Below are positions 15,188 to 26,255 of a DNA stretch of 64,000 nt, one piece after another. Both the position numbers and the translations under genes were made by a program. How positions within the stretch are numbered: the stretch's first letter is position 1; each line of letters starts with the position of its first letter. Below the pieces are notes generated by a model that was given only the letters and a program-made list of their open reading frames with translations, was not told where the DNA came from and searched no databases. This DNA comes from Adiantum capillus-veneris (taxonomy: Eukaryota > Streptophyta > Polypodiopsida > Polypodiales > Pteridaceae). The DNA is taken from the NCBI GenBank assembly GCA_014529385.2, contig CM043966.1:109117308-109181307 (forward strand). Direction: 5' to 3'.

Positions 15188-15463
15188 AGGGAGGGAGGGA
15201 GAGGCACATCGCCTAGTCAAGGGGACACACACGAGGCCACTGCTATTTGTTGATACGCTAGACTATCATCATCTTCTCTCAACGACATATGCATAGGTAG
15301 AAGGGGAGGGTTACGTGTGGAGAGGTCAAGATTTTATGAAACTTTTCATTTCAATAAAGAATTAATAGAATATTATAACCTCATAGAAACAATAACAAAT
15401 TATTTTAAAATTTTGAAGCATTTTATAAAATTAAAATAATACAAACATGACATGCATAAGTTG

Positions 15464-15552
<89 letters not shown>

Positions 15553-15592
15553 TATATATATATATAGATATATATATGTATATCATTATACA
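14296..15592. other. Non-coding stretch with microsatellites
   Basis: Contains (TC)n at 14434-14478 and 14622-14665, (CTT)n then (TC)n at about 14750-14806, (GA)n then (GGGA)n at 15157-15201, (TC)n at 15468-15498 and (TA)n at 15499-15550. ORFs here are translations of these repeats. No gene is recognised. Confidence 0.7.
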
Positions 15593-15903
15593 AGAAAGCA
15601 AAGTGCTAATTTGGACGCTCGGGTGCAAGCAACACTAGGAAGATTGGTCTAGGACTACTTGTGCCTTGTTGTCAGTAGAGGGTATTCCTAGGATGGGGGA
15701 AAACCTTGGCTATCGGTAGTTAAAAGATCTTAAAAGAAAATGACAATGGACCTTATGTAACAAGGATAAGGGGACGAGTTTGTTGGGATGGCTGCCTTGA
15801 TAGTCGATGTAATTATGGTCCGTGGATGATGTCATGGCTCAATATGAGCATAACAAGACCTTGTAATTATTTGGGTTGATTAATATAATTCACTCACAAT
15901 TGT
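15593..15903 (+). repeat. Repeat R, intact arm
   Basis: About 310 bp from CAAGAAAGCAAAGTGCTAA to CTCACAATTGTG. The same sequence occurs in reverse complement as 16888-16961 plus 43973-44222, split there by element D. The intact arm therefore shows the target of D before insertion (TGGCT at 15835-15839, the complement of the AGCCA duplication). No coding potential is seen. Confidence 0.8.
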
Positions 15904-15919
15904 GAGTTTTGCTATTAAA

Positions 15920-16417
15920 AAAAATAAAAATCTCATTACATTGTTCCTACACCCTTAAACATTTTTCTCTCTCTTTATCTCTTCCCTCTTCTCCTTGTCG
16001 CATCATTTTTTGGACACTAAAAAATTGTCCTCTCTCTCTCTCTCTCTCACTCTCTTTGTCTCTCTCTCATGTTGATTTTTCATGAGCACCCTTACATGTC
16101 AAAATTTAGAGAATTTATAAATTTTTAAGCATAACCCATAGTTTAACTCTTGAAAATAAAAATGAAAAAATATCCCAAAATTGGTAAAAGCCCCCTCAAT
16201 CGGGTAATCTCTCTCCCCATTTGGGACGCCAATGTGAATGTTTGTTTTGTCAAGCATTTTATCTATTTTCTACAGGTGAAAAATGTTAGCTACTCTTTTG
16301 AAGATACACTATAATGCCAAGAAAACCATAATATATTGGAGATTTGAAGGGTTTGAAGGATACCCTTCGTGAGACGAAGTCCCTATGAGCTCGACAGTAA
16401 AATATTTCTCTCTCTCG

Positions 16418-16473
<56 letters not shown>

Positions 16474-16887
16474 GAGGCAATGCAATGGTCTCTCTCTCTC
16501 TCTGTCTCATGGCCAATAATGTGAATAAGGTCCCCTTTATTTGCATGCACGTCCTTGACAAAGTGAAACAACCCCAAGTCGATGATAATCGAGTTTTTTT
16601 TTTCAAACTCTTTAAAGCAATACAACCTTCCAATTTTTTTTATAATATCAATATTGATCTTGAAAAAAAATCGTTGAAAAAATAAAGCCAAATATATTTT
16701 TCAAATTTAAACTCTCATTAAATAACAAAATCTCTACTAAAAGTATTCCTTTTTTGTTATGTGCATTTAAATTGGAACATTTCTTCTGTGTAGAGTACAA
16801 AGTCATTTGACTTTACAATCTGAAAAGCTAAAGCTAGTTATTTCTTACAATGTTAATCTTCACTTTTACATTTTCAATCTTTTTTTA
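15920..16887 (+). repeat. Diverged unit copy U4
   Basis: Matches the second half of U1-U3 (from TTGTTCCTACAC on) including the order of microsatellites, for example (TC)n then (CA)n at 16408-16473. It lies between the inverted arms R and R'. U5 at 63590-64000 is its closest relative. No gene is seen. Confidence 0.7.
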
Positions 16888-16961
16888 AAAACACAATTGT
16901 GAGTGAATTATATTGAACGACCCAAAAAATTACAAGGTCTTGTCATGCTCTTGTTCAGCCA
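16888..16961 (-). repeat. Repeat R', inner part (split by element D)
   Basis: Reverse complement of about 15831-15903, starting at the palindrome CACAATTGTG. It ends with AGCCA (16957-16961), the left copy of the target duplication made by element D. Confidence 0.75.
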
Positions 16962-17084
16962 TGTAAGGACATGGGTCCTATGGGCAAGGCCATCGGCACG
17001 AACGGACAGTGTGTACGCTAGGGGAAGGCTATCAGATAGCACGGTTGGGTGGAGAATAGAACACATATTACCACCGTCCTTTCA
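16962..17084 (+). repeat. 5' LTR of element D
   Basis: TGTAAGGACATGG... to ...TCCTTTCA, 123 bp, pairing with 43850-43972. This is very short for a gypsy LTR, as in element F. Confidence 0.9.
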
Positions 17085-17085
17085 C

Positions 17086-17097
17086 TGGTATCCGAGC
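17086..17097 (+). other. Primer-binding site of element D
   Basis: TGGTATCCGAGC, one mismatch from TGGTATCAGAGC, the usual plant initiator-Met tRNA primer site. It starts one base after the LTR. The leader 17098-17829 that follows shows no recognisable gene. Confidence 0.8.
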
Positions 17098-17829
17098 TAT
17101 TTTATGGGAGGAGGCAAAAACGGCTTGCATGCACGTGCGAAGTTCCACTTCTCTCCCGCGTTCCGCAGACAACGACGTCTCCGTTGTGCAGCAAAAGAAG
17201 ATAGACACGTTTTCCTATGCACAACACGTGGACAGATAGTGGCTGCAGCCGTCCCATCTACATCCTCCACAACGCACGACTTAGGCAAGCAACCAAGGTA
17301 AAGTCGACCAGCAACTCGACGACAACGAGGCTCCGAAGGCTTGTTGGCGCCGTTGGATGCACGTGTAGGAAGGTCCACTTAACCCTTGCATGGAGGGTTG
17401 AACCCACCTTATGAGGATAAGAGGCCAACACTTTACCATCAAACTATTGACCCTTGTTGTGTATAACAAGGAAAGATAGCCTACTTGTGTTGAAAGGAAA
17501 ACTAGAAGGAAAGGAAAAACTTCAAACTTCAAGGAAGTAGCTTCACCCTTTCTTTTCACTTCTCGGAGGAAAGCAAGTTTTCCTCCAAAAATTCTTTTTT
17601 CCTCAAGAGGTAGCTTCAAAGTGAACAAAAGCCTTCACAAAAATGATGGGTTTTTGTGAAGAATCAACAAATGTATTCTTACAATGAACGACAAGTGAAG
17701 CACTCAAATTCCTGCAAGGCAAGGTTCGCATGCAACGCAAATCACGAAGTATACAAAACACAAAGATTTCAATTTCACAAGGTACAAGTTGTCGTTTTTT
17801 TTCTCTCTTTGCAGTAGTGTGTGTTTACC

Positions 17830-18936
17830 ATGGCCAGTGAGGATATCCCACCTACACACACGTTTGATTTTAAGCATGTAGATCAAAATCAGTGGGTGCG
17901 GCTGACACTAATATGCATGATGACAATGATCTAGGAGATCATGGCCTTGTAGGTATGGCTACTTTCAAGACTTTGGCAACATCACCAAAGTGTACTTGAA
18001 AGCAACCTCTCTGCACTCAATCCAAATGTTACCAATCTTATAGAGTTACTTGTGAAATTTATGAGTTCACAAACGACTCAAGGAGTCCAAGAGACAAGTG
18101 CTGCAGAAGGTAGCAATGCATTACTTAAGAATATCACCATTCCTGAGTTTCACGCGAAAAAGCGTGATCGCAATAAGGATGCGCTTAATACGTTCTTACA
18201 TAAATAGAGTGATATTCATAGATTGAGACACACTCCGAATATAAAGACGGTTGTGGAAACAAGTCTATCTCTTAAAGGAAAGGCCTATAAGTGGTGGATG
18301 ACATTTCTAATAGGTGCTTGTCCTCCATCTTGGGCTGTGTTTCAAGCTTCTTTCTCCAAAGAGCTTTTGGACTCCAATGAAGAAGATAAGAACTGGCTAG
18401 CATGGGATGCATGCTGCATGTTTGGCCTCTCTCTCACACAATACCTTTCAAAGTATCGGGAAATCATATTGAAACTAGAAGGTTTAGATGAATTCCAAAA
18501 GATACGGGGTTTTAATAGGGGTCTTGACAAATACTATCGTCTTCATGTCAAGATGCAACATCTAGAAACTTTGGAAGAAGCCATCAGTCATGCCCAAACA
18601 TGTGATGATGACCAAGAGAGGAAAGGAAATGCTCCCTATTCTAAGAATACTTTTGCTAAGAGCAATGTGGCTGAGAGCCAATGGCGAGGTAGATCTCCCA
18701 CACGTTCCAAGAGGAATAAGAGACAATCTACCTCTCCATGTCCACAAGAGGCTAAGAAGCCTAATCACTCACGAGATACTCCACGTGGGTCTCTCAGCAC
18801 TGCCAATTTTGAGCGTGCTAAGAAACACAATTTTTGTTTTAGATGTCTTTCGGACCAACATAACAAGAAAGATTGTCCTCTTTTGCAAGGAAAAGAAAAG
18901 GCCATGCATACGGTACAACGCTTCACATTAGATTAA
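17830..18936 (+). pseudogene. Element D gag (decayed)
   Basis: The capsid region starts at ATG 17830 (MASEDIPPTHTFDF) and is broken by stops and frame changes up to 18209. From 18223 to 18936 it is one open frame of 237 residues with YKWWMTFLIGACPPSWAVFQ and a CCHC zinc knuckle, CFRCLSDQHNKKDC. It corresponds to the gag of element F (which has DYKWWMSLKEKN). It would package the element RNA. A Ser/Arg/Lys-rich linker lies between capsid and zinc knuckle. Confidence 0.8.
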
Positions 18937-18956
18937 TCTCCTAAATATTGTGTTGT

Positions 18957-19119
18957 AGAGGTTCTTCATATGGAAGAAAAGCACAAGTGTTGTGTGCCTG
19001 CTTCAATGTGGCAGCCCACCTTTGGTCCCCATGATTTGATTCGCATGCATTACACTATTAACGGACAACGTGTTCGTATTTTAGTGGATGATGGTGTAGC
19101 TCATAACTTCTTGAACTAG
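18957..19119 (+). pseudogene. Element D protease, N-terminal half
   Basis: The active-site region RILVDDGVAHNFLN runs into the target site of element C at 19115-19119 (ACTAG). The domain continues at 42042. The triad is DDG instead of D-S/T-G, as in element F. Confidence 0.75.
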
Positions 19120-22100
19120 TGTAAGATCCCCAATTTTTGGGTCTCTTTTAAAAATAAGAAAAATAATTTTCAATATCTATTTCGTCGAATTTTGATTGAC
19201 AGCATTGGAAAGTCATAATTATGTCGGGATATTAAGATGTGGCGTAGTTTGGGTACGGTTTTAATTTAGTTGGTTAGATATTGTTTGGATGGTCAAATTT
19301 AATGTAAAAATTGAATGTTAAGTGGGAGAGTTGACCACCAAAAAGCAAAGGCTTGTTTTTAGGAAAGAAAGAGTCATTTTAAAAAAGAGAGGAGGAGTTT
19401 AGTATAGAACTCTTTTCTTGGAAGCCAAGCTTCTTCTTAGAGTTTCTAAATCCCGTGTCGAAATCTGTGTTCTCAGAAAAAAATCAAATATATATATATA
19501 TATAGATACCTTTTTGAAAAGCTACGAACGTGCGCGAACTTGTCTCTCCTTGCTCACTCTATTCTTAGCTAGTGCTTTTGGCCATGGGAGCCTATATAAA
19601 GACCTCTCTTCTTTCACTTTGGGGAGATATATACACTCTCAGATGCGGAATCTCTCTTGCCTTGATGTCAGAATTACTTATCTATTATACCGAGTGGTGC
19701 AAGCTCTTCATGACCATCTCCATAAACTCTTCTCTCTTGTGAAGAAGAAGAAGAAGGATGCTCTCGTGAAGAAGAAGAAGAAGGATACTCTCTCTCTATT
19801 TGCTTATTATCTTCTCTCTCGTTTCACGGTGTACGCGCTCTCCAGAATTTTTCGTGGAGGATACCTCTACATAGCTCTCATCACTGCTCTCTTGCGGCAA
19901 AGCAAGAAGCCTTTCGACAACCCCTAATTGATTCTAGAGCACGGTGAGAAACCATAAAGTCCATAGTCATCATCTCTCTCTCTCTATGTCATTTCTCTGC
20001 GTAGTCACCCTCTCGGTGATTGTTTTTTCGCATACGAGTGTATGTATGGATTAACCAAATACATACAAGGTTGTCTCATGATTATTTCATCATTTTTTAC
20101 ACGTTGATTTATACACATAATGCGTTATGGTCACGCACGTGCATAAAGAAACACTTTTCATTTCACGTCATAAAAGCGGTAGGAATACTGTTTTGGTCAT
20201 AAATCACAAACCATTATGAATCAGCCCAAACCCTTTATGCCATAGATAAAACACATCATTTAGAACATATTCTCTTATGTGTCATCTGAAAAACACGCAC
20301 GAGCTAAGAGATATGGTCAAAAAACAGATTGCTGCCCACTACACAACCAATTTTTTTTGACTCCAGGCTCCTTGTAGAACTACTATATAGATTCATTGGA
20401 TGGGAAAACCCACTTAACCAATTGAAAATCTTGATGAAACTTGATGATAAATGAATTTAGGTCTGCGTTATCACTTCGAGAATGCGAGTTATTAATCATT
20501 CTATTATCGGTTTTACCTACATGCGTGTGAGTGCTATCAAAGGGGGATACCATATGACGTCATGAGTTAACCGAACCGTTTGAAATGTTGTATGGTTTAT
20601 TTTGGCGAGTTGAATTCAATTATTATATGGCCCTAAACTTACATGAGAGTATATGGTTAAACATTCCGAACCGCATAGACATATATGAATAAAGTGACTT
20701 TCTTTTGGGGTTACCATTTGTTGTGTGAGTATCATATGGTCAAAGTGACTTGATAGAGTGATAGTTTACGTTATAGAGTTGAAATTGATGCATTGGGTTG
20801 AGTTCAAATACTTTCATTTGCATGTTTTGCATGATCTCAAAAATGTCAAGAAAACTGTTTTTGCACATGTGTGAGGTTATGGTTTACGGTTGACCTAAAG
20901 ATCGAAGTTGTTTTGCATCATGTTATGGTGTTGGAATGTTATAATCTGATGTATGGAAACTCATGGATTGATGTAGATGCCTCATATGCATGGTTATGAT
21001 TGCTTTCCACCTTTCTAGGTCAAAAACTAGCTCTATGTGCTAGAGTGGTGAAGTGCAGATGTGATGCATCATTTGCATGGTTGAATATTGTCAAAAATTG
21101 GATTTTTATATCATGATTAGTCGCTGGTCGGACTCTTTTTATGCATGAAAGAATCACATCTTAAGGGTCACATGTGTGTAGACTCCGATTGATTGTAGGG
21201 GATATGTCAAACTCTAAGTGTGGGAGTTGGTTCAGTGTGATTATGATTTATGGTTAAGGGCTGCGATTCCCTCATGGATTATGGTTGATATTTTATGGTA
21301 GAAGCCGGTGTGGCTTATGGTTTTTTTCTGGATTGGGTTATGCAACCAGAATGCTGTCGAAAGTTTTGCAGCCATGTTATGTTCTAAAGTGGTTATAAAG
21401 GATTGGTCGTGCCTCACCCAAGTAGGATAGAGAGCTCACCGTGTGATGTGATTGGATTATGGTTTATGGGTTATGGTTTTTGGATTGGATCATGAAGTGA
21501 TCAAGATGGTTTATGATAGATGTGTAAGGGTACAGACCCTGTACAGTCTAACTATTTGGAAAAGGATTGTTTGTGCATCTGGGAAGTGCTATTGTGATTG
21601 GACTCATGTGTTATGTTTTTGATGGCAGCGTCGCTACAAGACTAGGATCACCTACATCGATTAGCCTTAGACTAAAGGGTTGTTGACCTGGGGCTTTACT
21701 GGATCGGGGGTGTTGCCTAGGTCTTCTTCTTTTTCTTAGGCTCATCTACACGGTTAGTGCATTGGGGGTTGAATGACCTTCATGGCTAACGCATCGGGGA
21801 TCTCGCCTTGGCTTTGCCTAAACACCTGTTGCTCGGCATCAAAGACGTAGGGTGCCTAAACTGGTATGGTTGGTGTTAATACCCTACCACCTGCAGGGAT
21901 CCTTTCAGATCTTGGGTTCATGGAGGGAGGTGAAGCGGCCTCACCTATGTCTGGCTCAGGTAGGATGGAGGTGTTCTATCTCACTCCCGACGAAGTGAAA
22001 TTCTCTCTGTCCATAGTAGAGAGGAAGTGGATGGGTGGACTGGTCGATCCCTACACAGGGTCCCGTGTTCTGCTAGAGATTTTTGTCATAAACTTTTTGA

Positions 22101-22226
22101 TGTTATGGTATACCCAGATTTTGTCAGTGCGTTAATACATGGTTTCCTGCTCCATTTAGATGGCCATTTAAATATTATCTGTTGTCATCTTGTCATGTCT
22201 CTATGCACTCTATTTCACCCTCCACT

Positions 22227-22296
<70 letters not shown>

Positions 22297-22539
22297 TGCA
22301 ACGCGGTGTATACATATTTTCTTGAGTACGCTTTCATCCATAACACCCATTCAGGGGTAGCTCTAGTCGCTAGGTACCTCAATATGCAGTCCAGCTCATG
22401 GCCTAAACTCCATGCTTTGTTGGGCACTGAGAACTCCTCCCCTATGCAAATGCTTATGCAACTCTGATGTATACTGAAATTTTATAAAACTATAAATTCT
22501 ATATTTTGTGCATAGACCCCTGGGGAGGGGTATCTCTCA
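19120..22539 (+). repeat. 5' LTR of element C (3.4 kb)
   Basis: TGTAAGATCCCC... to ...TATCTCTCA. It aligns with the 3' LTR at both ends, but bases about 19476-21625 have no counterpart there. It holds a (TC)n run at 22231-22292. The ORF at 19418-19927 crosses the TATA box and a Lys-rich tandem duplication; I regard it as chance. Confidence 0.85.
19593..19600 (+). promoter_or_regulatory. TATA box of LTR C
   Basis: TATATAAA in a CCTATATAAAGACC context, well placed to drive transcription of the element. It lies in the part missing from the 3' LTR. Confidence 0.6.
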
Positions 22540-22541
22540 CC

Positions 22542-22554
22542 TGATATCAGAGCC
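22542..22554 (+). other. Primer-binding site of element C
   Basis: TGATATCAGAGCC begins two bases after the LTR end and has one mismatch from the initiator-Met site TGGTATCAGAGC. Confidence 0.8.
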
Positions 22555-22629
22555 AATGCTTAAGGTTATAGGGATAGCCTAAAGCCTGCTACTAGTTAGG
22601 TTAGTTATGCATTATGCACGCATTCATGC

Positions 22630-23290
22630 ATGCTGTTTGAGAAAAGGTACTATATTCATGATGCATCTATAAGTGACATTGGTTGGTGGCACTTGTTTGA
22701 CTTTTCTTCTAGAGTGGGAGTGTTTGGTTTGAGTTATGATAAAATGATTGAAGTGTTCAACAACGACGATGTAATTTTACTTGAATGTTTGTTTTGTAGT
22801 AAGCAATGGCTCTAGAGTGACGTCTGAATGCTTTAGCCAAGGGAATGAGGTTTTGGCCATAGTGTTCAACAACATGGCAACAAGATTGTCCAAGGATGAA
22901 CAAGAACTCTTTTACTTAGAAATCGGGACCAAAAGTATTTGGCATACAAGGAAGCACAACTTGCTGGAAGAGTATTGACCATAGCTACCTTACTCATCAC
23001 CAGGAACCTTTCCGTCAATTCTTCATCTACACTCCAAGAGATTGGTTTTCCAACCTAAGACTACTTCAGCTCAGAATATGGCTAGGCCTAGAAGACATGT
23101 TCTAATACTTGGGGATGCATTCCCAAATGTTGAGGATTACCAAAGTTGCCAAGAAGTTTGAAGCTCTTACATCTGTCATAGGAAAAGAAAAGTTAGAGGA
23201 TAATTACAGACCACGTTGTCACGTGAGGGGTCTGAGAGAATACCCCTTATGAGAGTTAAAGGAATATTTAGAGAATTAGCTCCAAGACAC
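22630..23290 (+). pseudogene. Element C pre-gag ORF, unit P1 (most decayed)
   Basis: Fragments in several frames precede P2. The link to P2 and P3 is the short string FFIYTPRDWFSNL (about 23018-23056), which matches LYYVPKDWFNRVYG in P2 and SYSPVPWKLFLKLFG in P3 in spacing and chemistry. Other pieces are an open stretch at 22630-22815 and one at 22781-22978. I know of no function. The assignment as a third copy is tentative. Confidence 0.35.
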
Positions 23291-23398
23291 CCATAATATT
23301 GTAATGAAATCATAGAGATCAAATTTTGATAAATAGAAGAAGCATAAACTTAGTTTTGATTCACATGTGTACTAAGTTTTCTCTCTTTGTTATTATAG

Positions 23399-24240
23399 AT
23401 GGATCTTCTTAATTGTCTTGATGAAGTCCTGAGTGATTTTTCACAAAGAATCTTTTTCAATTATGCGATTGGATTCAGTCTCCATTGGGGAATTGAAGTA
23501 ACTCGAATTTCAAAGGGGACTAGGGATTTCCTTATACCCAACACTTACGTAGCATGGAAGTTATATGTTGAAGCTCAACCTGAACATCAAAACAAGTACC
23601 TGATAGATTCGTGACCAATCCACAGCTTTGGGTGAAGGAAAATATCTAAGAAGGTGATGTTAAAGTACAAGGATATGTTCTTTACCTTAACTTATGCTCT
23701 CTCTTGGACATACCGAGTCATGAACTCATACTTAGTAAAAAGGTCCTTATGCTAAACCAAAGATACAGCTTTTGTGAGAAGGTCATAATCAGAGTATGGA
23801 AGAAGTCAAATAGAGACAACCAATTATATTATGTACCCAAGGATTGGTTCAATAGAGTCTATGGACCCATTCTCAAGTACAACCCTAACAATGTTACCAT
23901 TATCTTTGATGACTACAAGAAACCAATGTGCATTAATGACTTTGATCGAGCACAACCAATAGCAGTGAACTCGAGTAGATATTTCTACAGAAATGATGTA
24001 ACTAAATTCCATGCCTATGTAAACTGTTTTAATGGATTACCACCCAAGGATGTGTCACGGGGGGAAGAATGGTATAAAGAAAAAAACACGACTTTTAGTG
24101 CACAAGTTGAAGTGCTAAACTTTGACACCCGAGATATGAACAAATATAGGGGTAGAACCTCAATCGTAGGAACCAAGAATTGGTTCATTGGACCCTTTCG
24201 TATTTATGTATCTCCCAAGAAACACTATGTATCCTCTTGA
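23399..24240 (+). pseudogene. Element C pre-gag ORF, unit P2
   Basis: Unknown protein of about 280 residues, read from ATG 23399 in one frame to 23614 and then, after a frameshift, in another to the stop at 24240 (178 residues open from 23704). Motifs shared with P3, in order: FLIPNTYVAWKLY, a stretch around GYVLYLNLCSLL, then IIRVW, YYVPKDWFN, KYNPNNVTIIFDD and GEEWYKEK. No signal peptide, membrane segment or known domain is seen. It lies between the primer site and gag, where most gypsy elements have only a leader, and reads in the gag sense. Confidence 0.6.
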
Positions 24241-24372
24241 TCTTCTACAATTTAAAAAATAAATAAAAATTGGTTTTTATATAACACATATTATTTTGAG
24301 GATATAATACTTGAGTTTGAATCTTGGTTTTCTTTTCCTTCTAACTGACATGAGTGATGGGGTGTGTGTGTA

Positions 24373-25249
24373 GACGATTGACATCTTACCTTCAGGGATA
24401 TGGGCGGATATACTCTCTCGCCTTATGGTGGAAGAGCATTTCCAAACTAAAGTGGAAGTATAAAGACTTGTCACTACCACGCATAACGGGGAAGAAAGGA
24501 AAATTTTGATGTCCACGGATTTCTTTGTACCAAATACTTTCAGAGCTTGATATCACTATGCTGCAGGGAATCCCGAGTTTAGACCACCTCAACATAAACC
24601 TTCGCCTATTGGGTGTATCAAGTGGATACATTCTAAGCTGGGAAAGGAAATTGTTGTCACAAACCAAATATTATATATAAATGTGTATGAGTTTGCATTA
24701 AGACCAAAAAAGGAAACATGGATAGCTAGAAACATATTACCATTAGTAATGGCTATGAGATGTTTCAACATTGTTATGTTTCATGTATGGGGGCGACAAT
24801 GCAAGAACAATGATCGACATTCCTATAGTCCAGTACCTTGGAAGTTATTCCTTAAATTATTTGGAAAGTCACTAATCTACAATCCTCCCAATGTAAAGAT
24901 TTTTTACAATGCCCACAGCAGGCCTCAGTGCCTTGCAGATTGTGCAAATAATCACATCTCAGTTTGATGGGACACACAGGATGTGTTTCCAAAGGGATCT
25001 TCTTTCTTCGATGACTACTTGGAGTAGAGGAAGGCAATTATGCACACTGAAATGGGGATACATGTAACAAACAAATCTCTTACTCAAGAATGGTATGACT
25101 CACATGCCAATGAAGAGATGTTCCAGCCAAAGATCGTAAAGGACTATTGGAGTCAACCATCAGACATACTGAAGGAATGGGATAACTATGCTTCATTGGT
25201 GGAACGGTGTCACAATGGATATTACCGAGTACATTGTAATTTATGTTAG
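24373..25249 (+). pseudogene. Element C pre-gag ORF, unit P3
   Basis: Second clear copy of the P2 protein, about 970 bp downstream. Matching pieces are DFFVPNTFRA, ILYINVYEFALRP, IVMFHVW, YSPVPWKLF, YNPPNVKIFYNA and TQEWYDSHAN. Stops and frame changes split it into ORFs at 24683-24967 and 25040-25249. The two copies are similar only in protein, so the duplication is old and both were probably under selection for some time. The function is unknown. Confidence 0.6.
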
Positions 25250-25465
25250 AGCCACTATGATTTATTAGAAACTTCGTAATACCTTGTAGACTTTTGAAAA
25301 CCCAAAGTTTTGTGGTATCCAGAATTGATTGATTTATTCATTATTCTTTCTCCAAATTTCTTCTCATCTTATCTTAAACGTCTATTCTATTTGATTTAAG
25401 GACTTCGGGTGAAATATAATATTTTGCTAAGTATGACCTTGGTTAATATGGTGCAGTAAGTTACC

Positions 25466-25950
25466 ATGCCTCTTAGAGGAAATTCCGTTGCTGCTAACGC
25501 CAATGTGCCTATTGTTCCTCAACACACCATCATTGATAGAGACATCGAGGCTATGCTTCGCAAGTCTCAGCCTGGAGATTTTAACGGGGAAGGCAAAGAT
25601 GTAGGCAAGATTCTTGAAGATTGGATTGAGCGCATGTATGACTACTTTGATTTGTCTCACTCATTGGCAGTGAACAAAGCTATCATTGCTAAGTTCAAAC
25701 TGGGGAAAACAGCCAAGCGTTGGTGGAGAGACCATTGCACACGGAACAATGTTGATCCTAATGCTACAAGTTGGGATTATCTTAAGACCCAACTTAAGAA
25801 GAACTATCAAAAAAAAGTTTATCATTCAGGCCATATGAATTGAATTTCTTGATTGTACTCAAGGGACCAGAGATCTGGAATCATACTACCAACATTTCTT
25901 AATCCTTGTCAAGTATGCTCCAGTAGGGATGACTCAAGAGATTAAGGTAG
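25466..25950 (+). pseudogene. Element C gag, part 1
   Basis: ATG 25466 opens 125 residues (MPLRGNSVAANANVPIV) with a gag capsid pattern around KTAKRWWRDHCTRNN. A frameshift near 25840 leads to RDLESYYQHFLILVKYAPVG. The frame runs into GTAG (25947-25950), the target of element E, and continues at 38282. Confidence 0.8.
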
Positions 25951-26209
25951 TGAGGTGGTCCGGGGCGGGCAACAAGAAGAGCAACCTCTAGACACCCTTC
26001 AAGGCTCCCGTGCTGCTCAATGGGGCTGGGGCACAACACAACACAAACCAAAATAACAAACCCACAACCAAATCCCAACTACATGAGGGGCACCACCTAG
26101 TTTAAGAGCGAACTAGGACGCAAAAGAGGAGAATTGTTAGAGCAACCCACAAACAAGCAATGAATTTGCACTAACCCTAACACCAATGGAACACTCTCAC
26201 ACACTAAAA

Positions 26210-26255
<46 letters not shown>

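Noticed and set aside
19418-19927. 169-residue ORF in the 5' LTR of element C
   Set aside because: It spans the TATA box and a Lys-rich duplication, has no homologue in the other LTR, and shows no domain.
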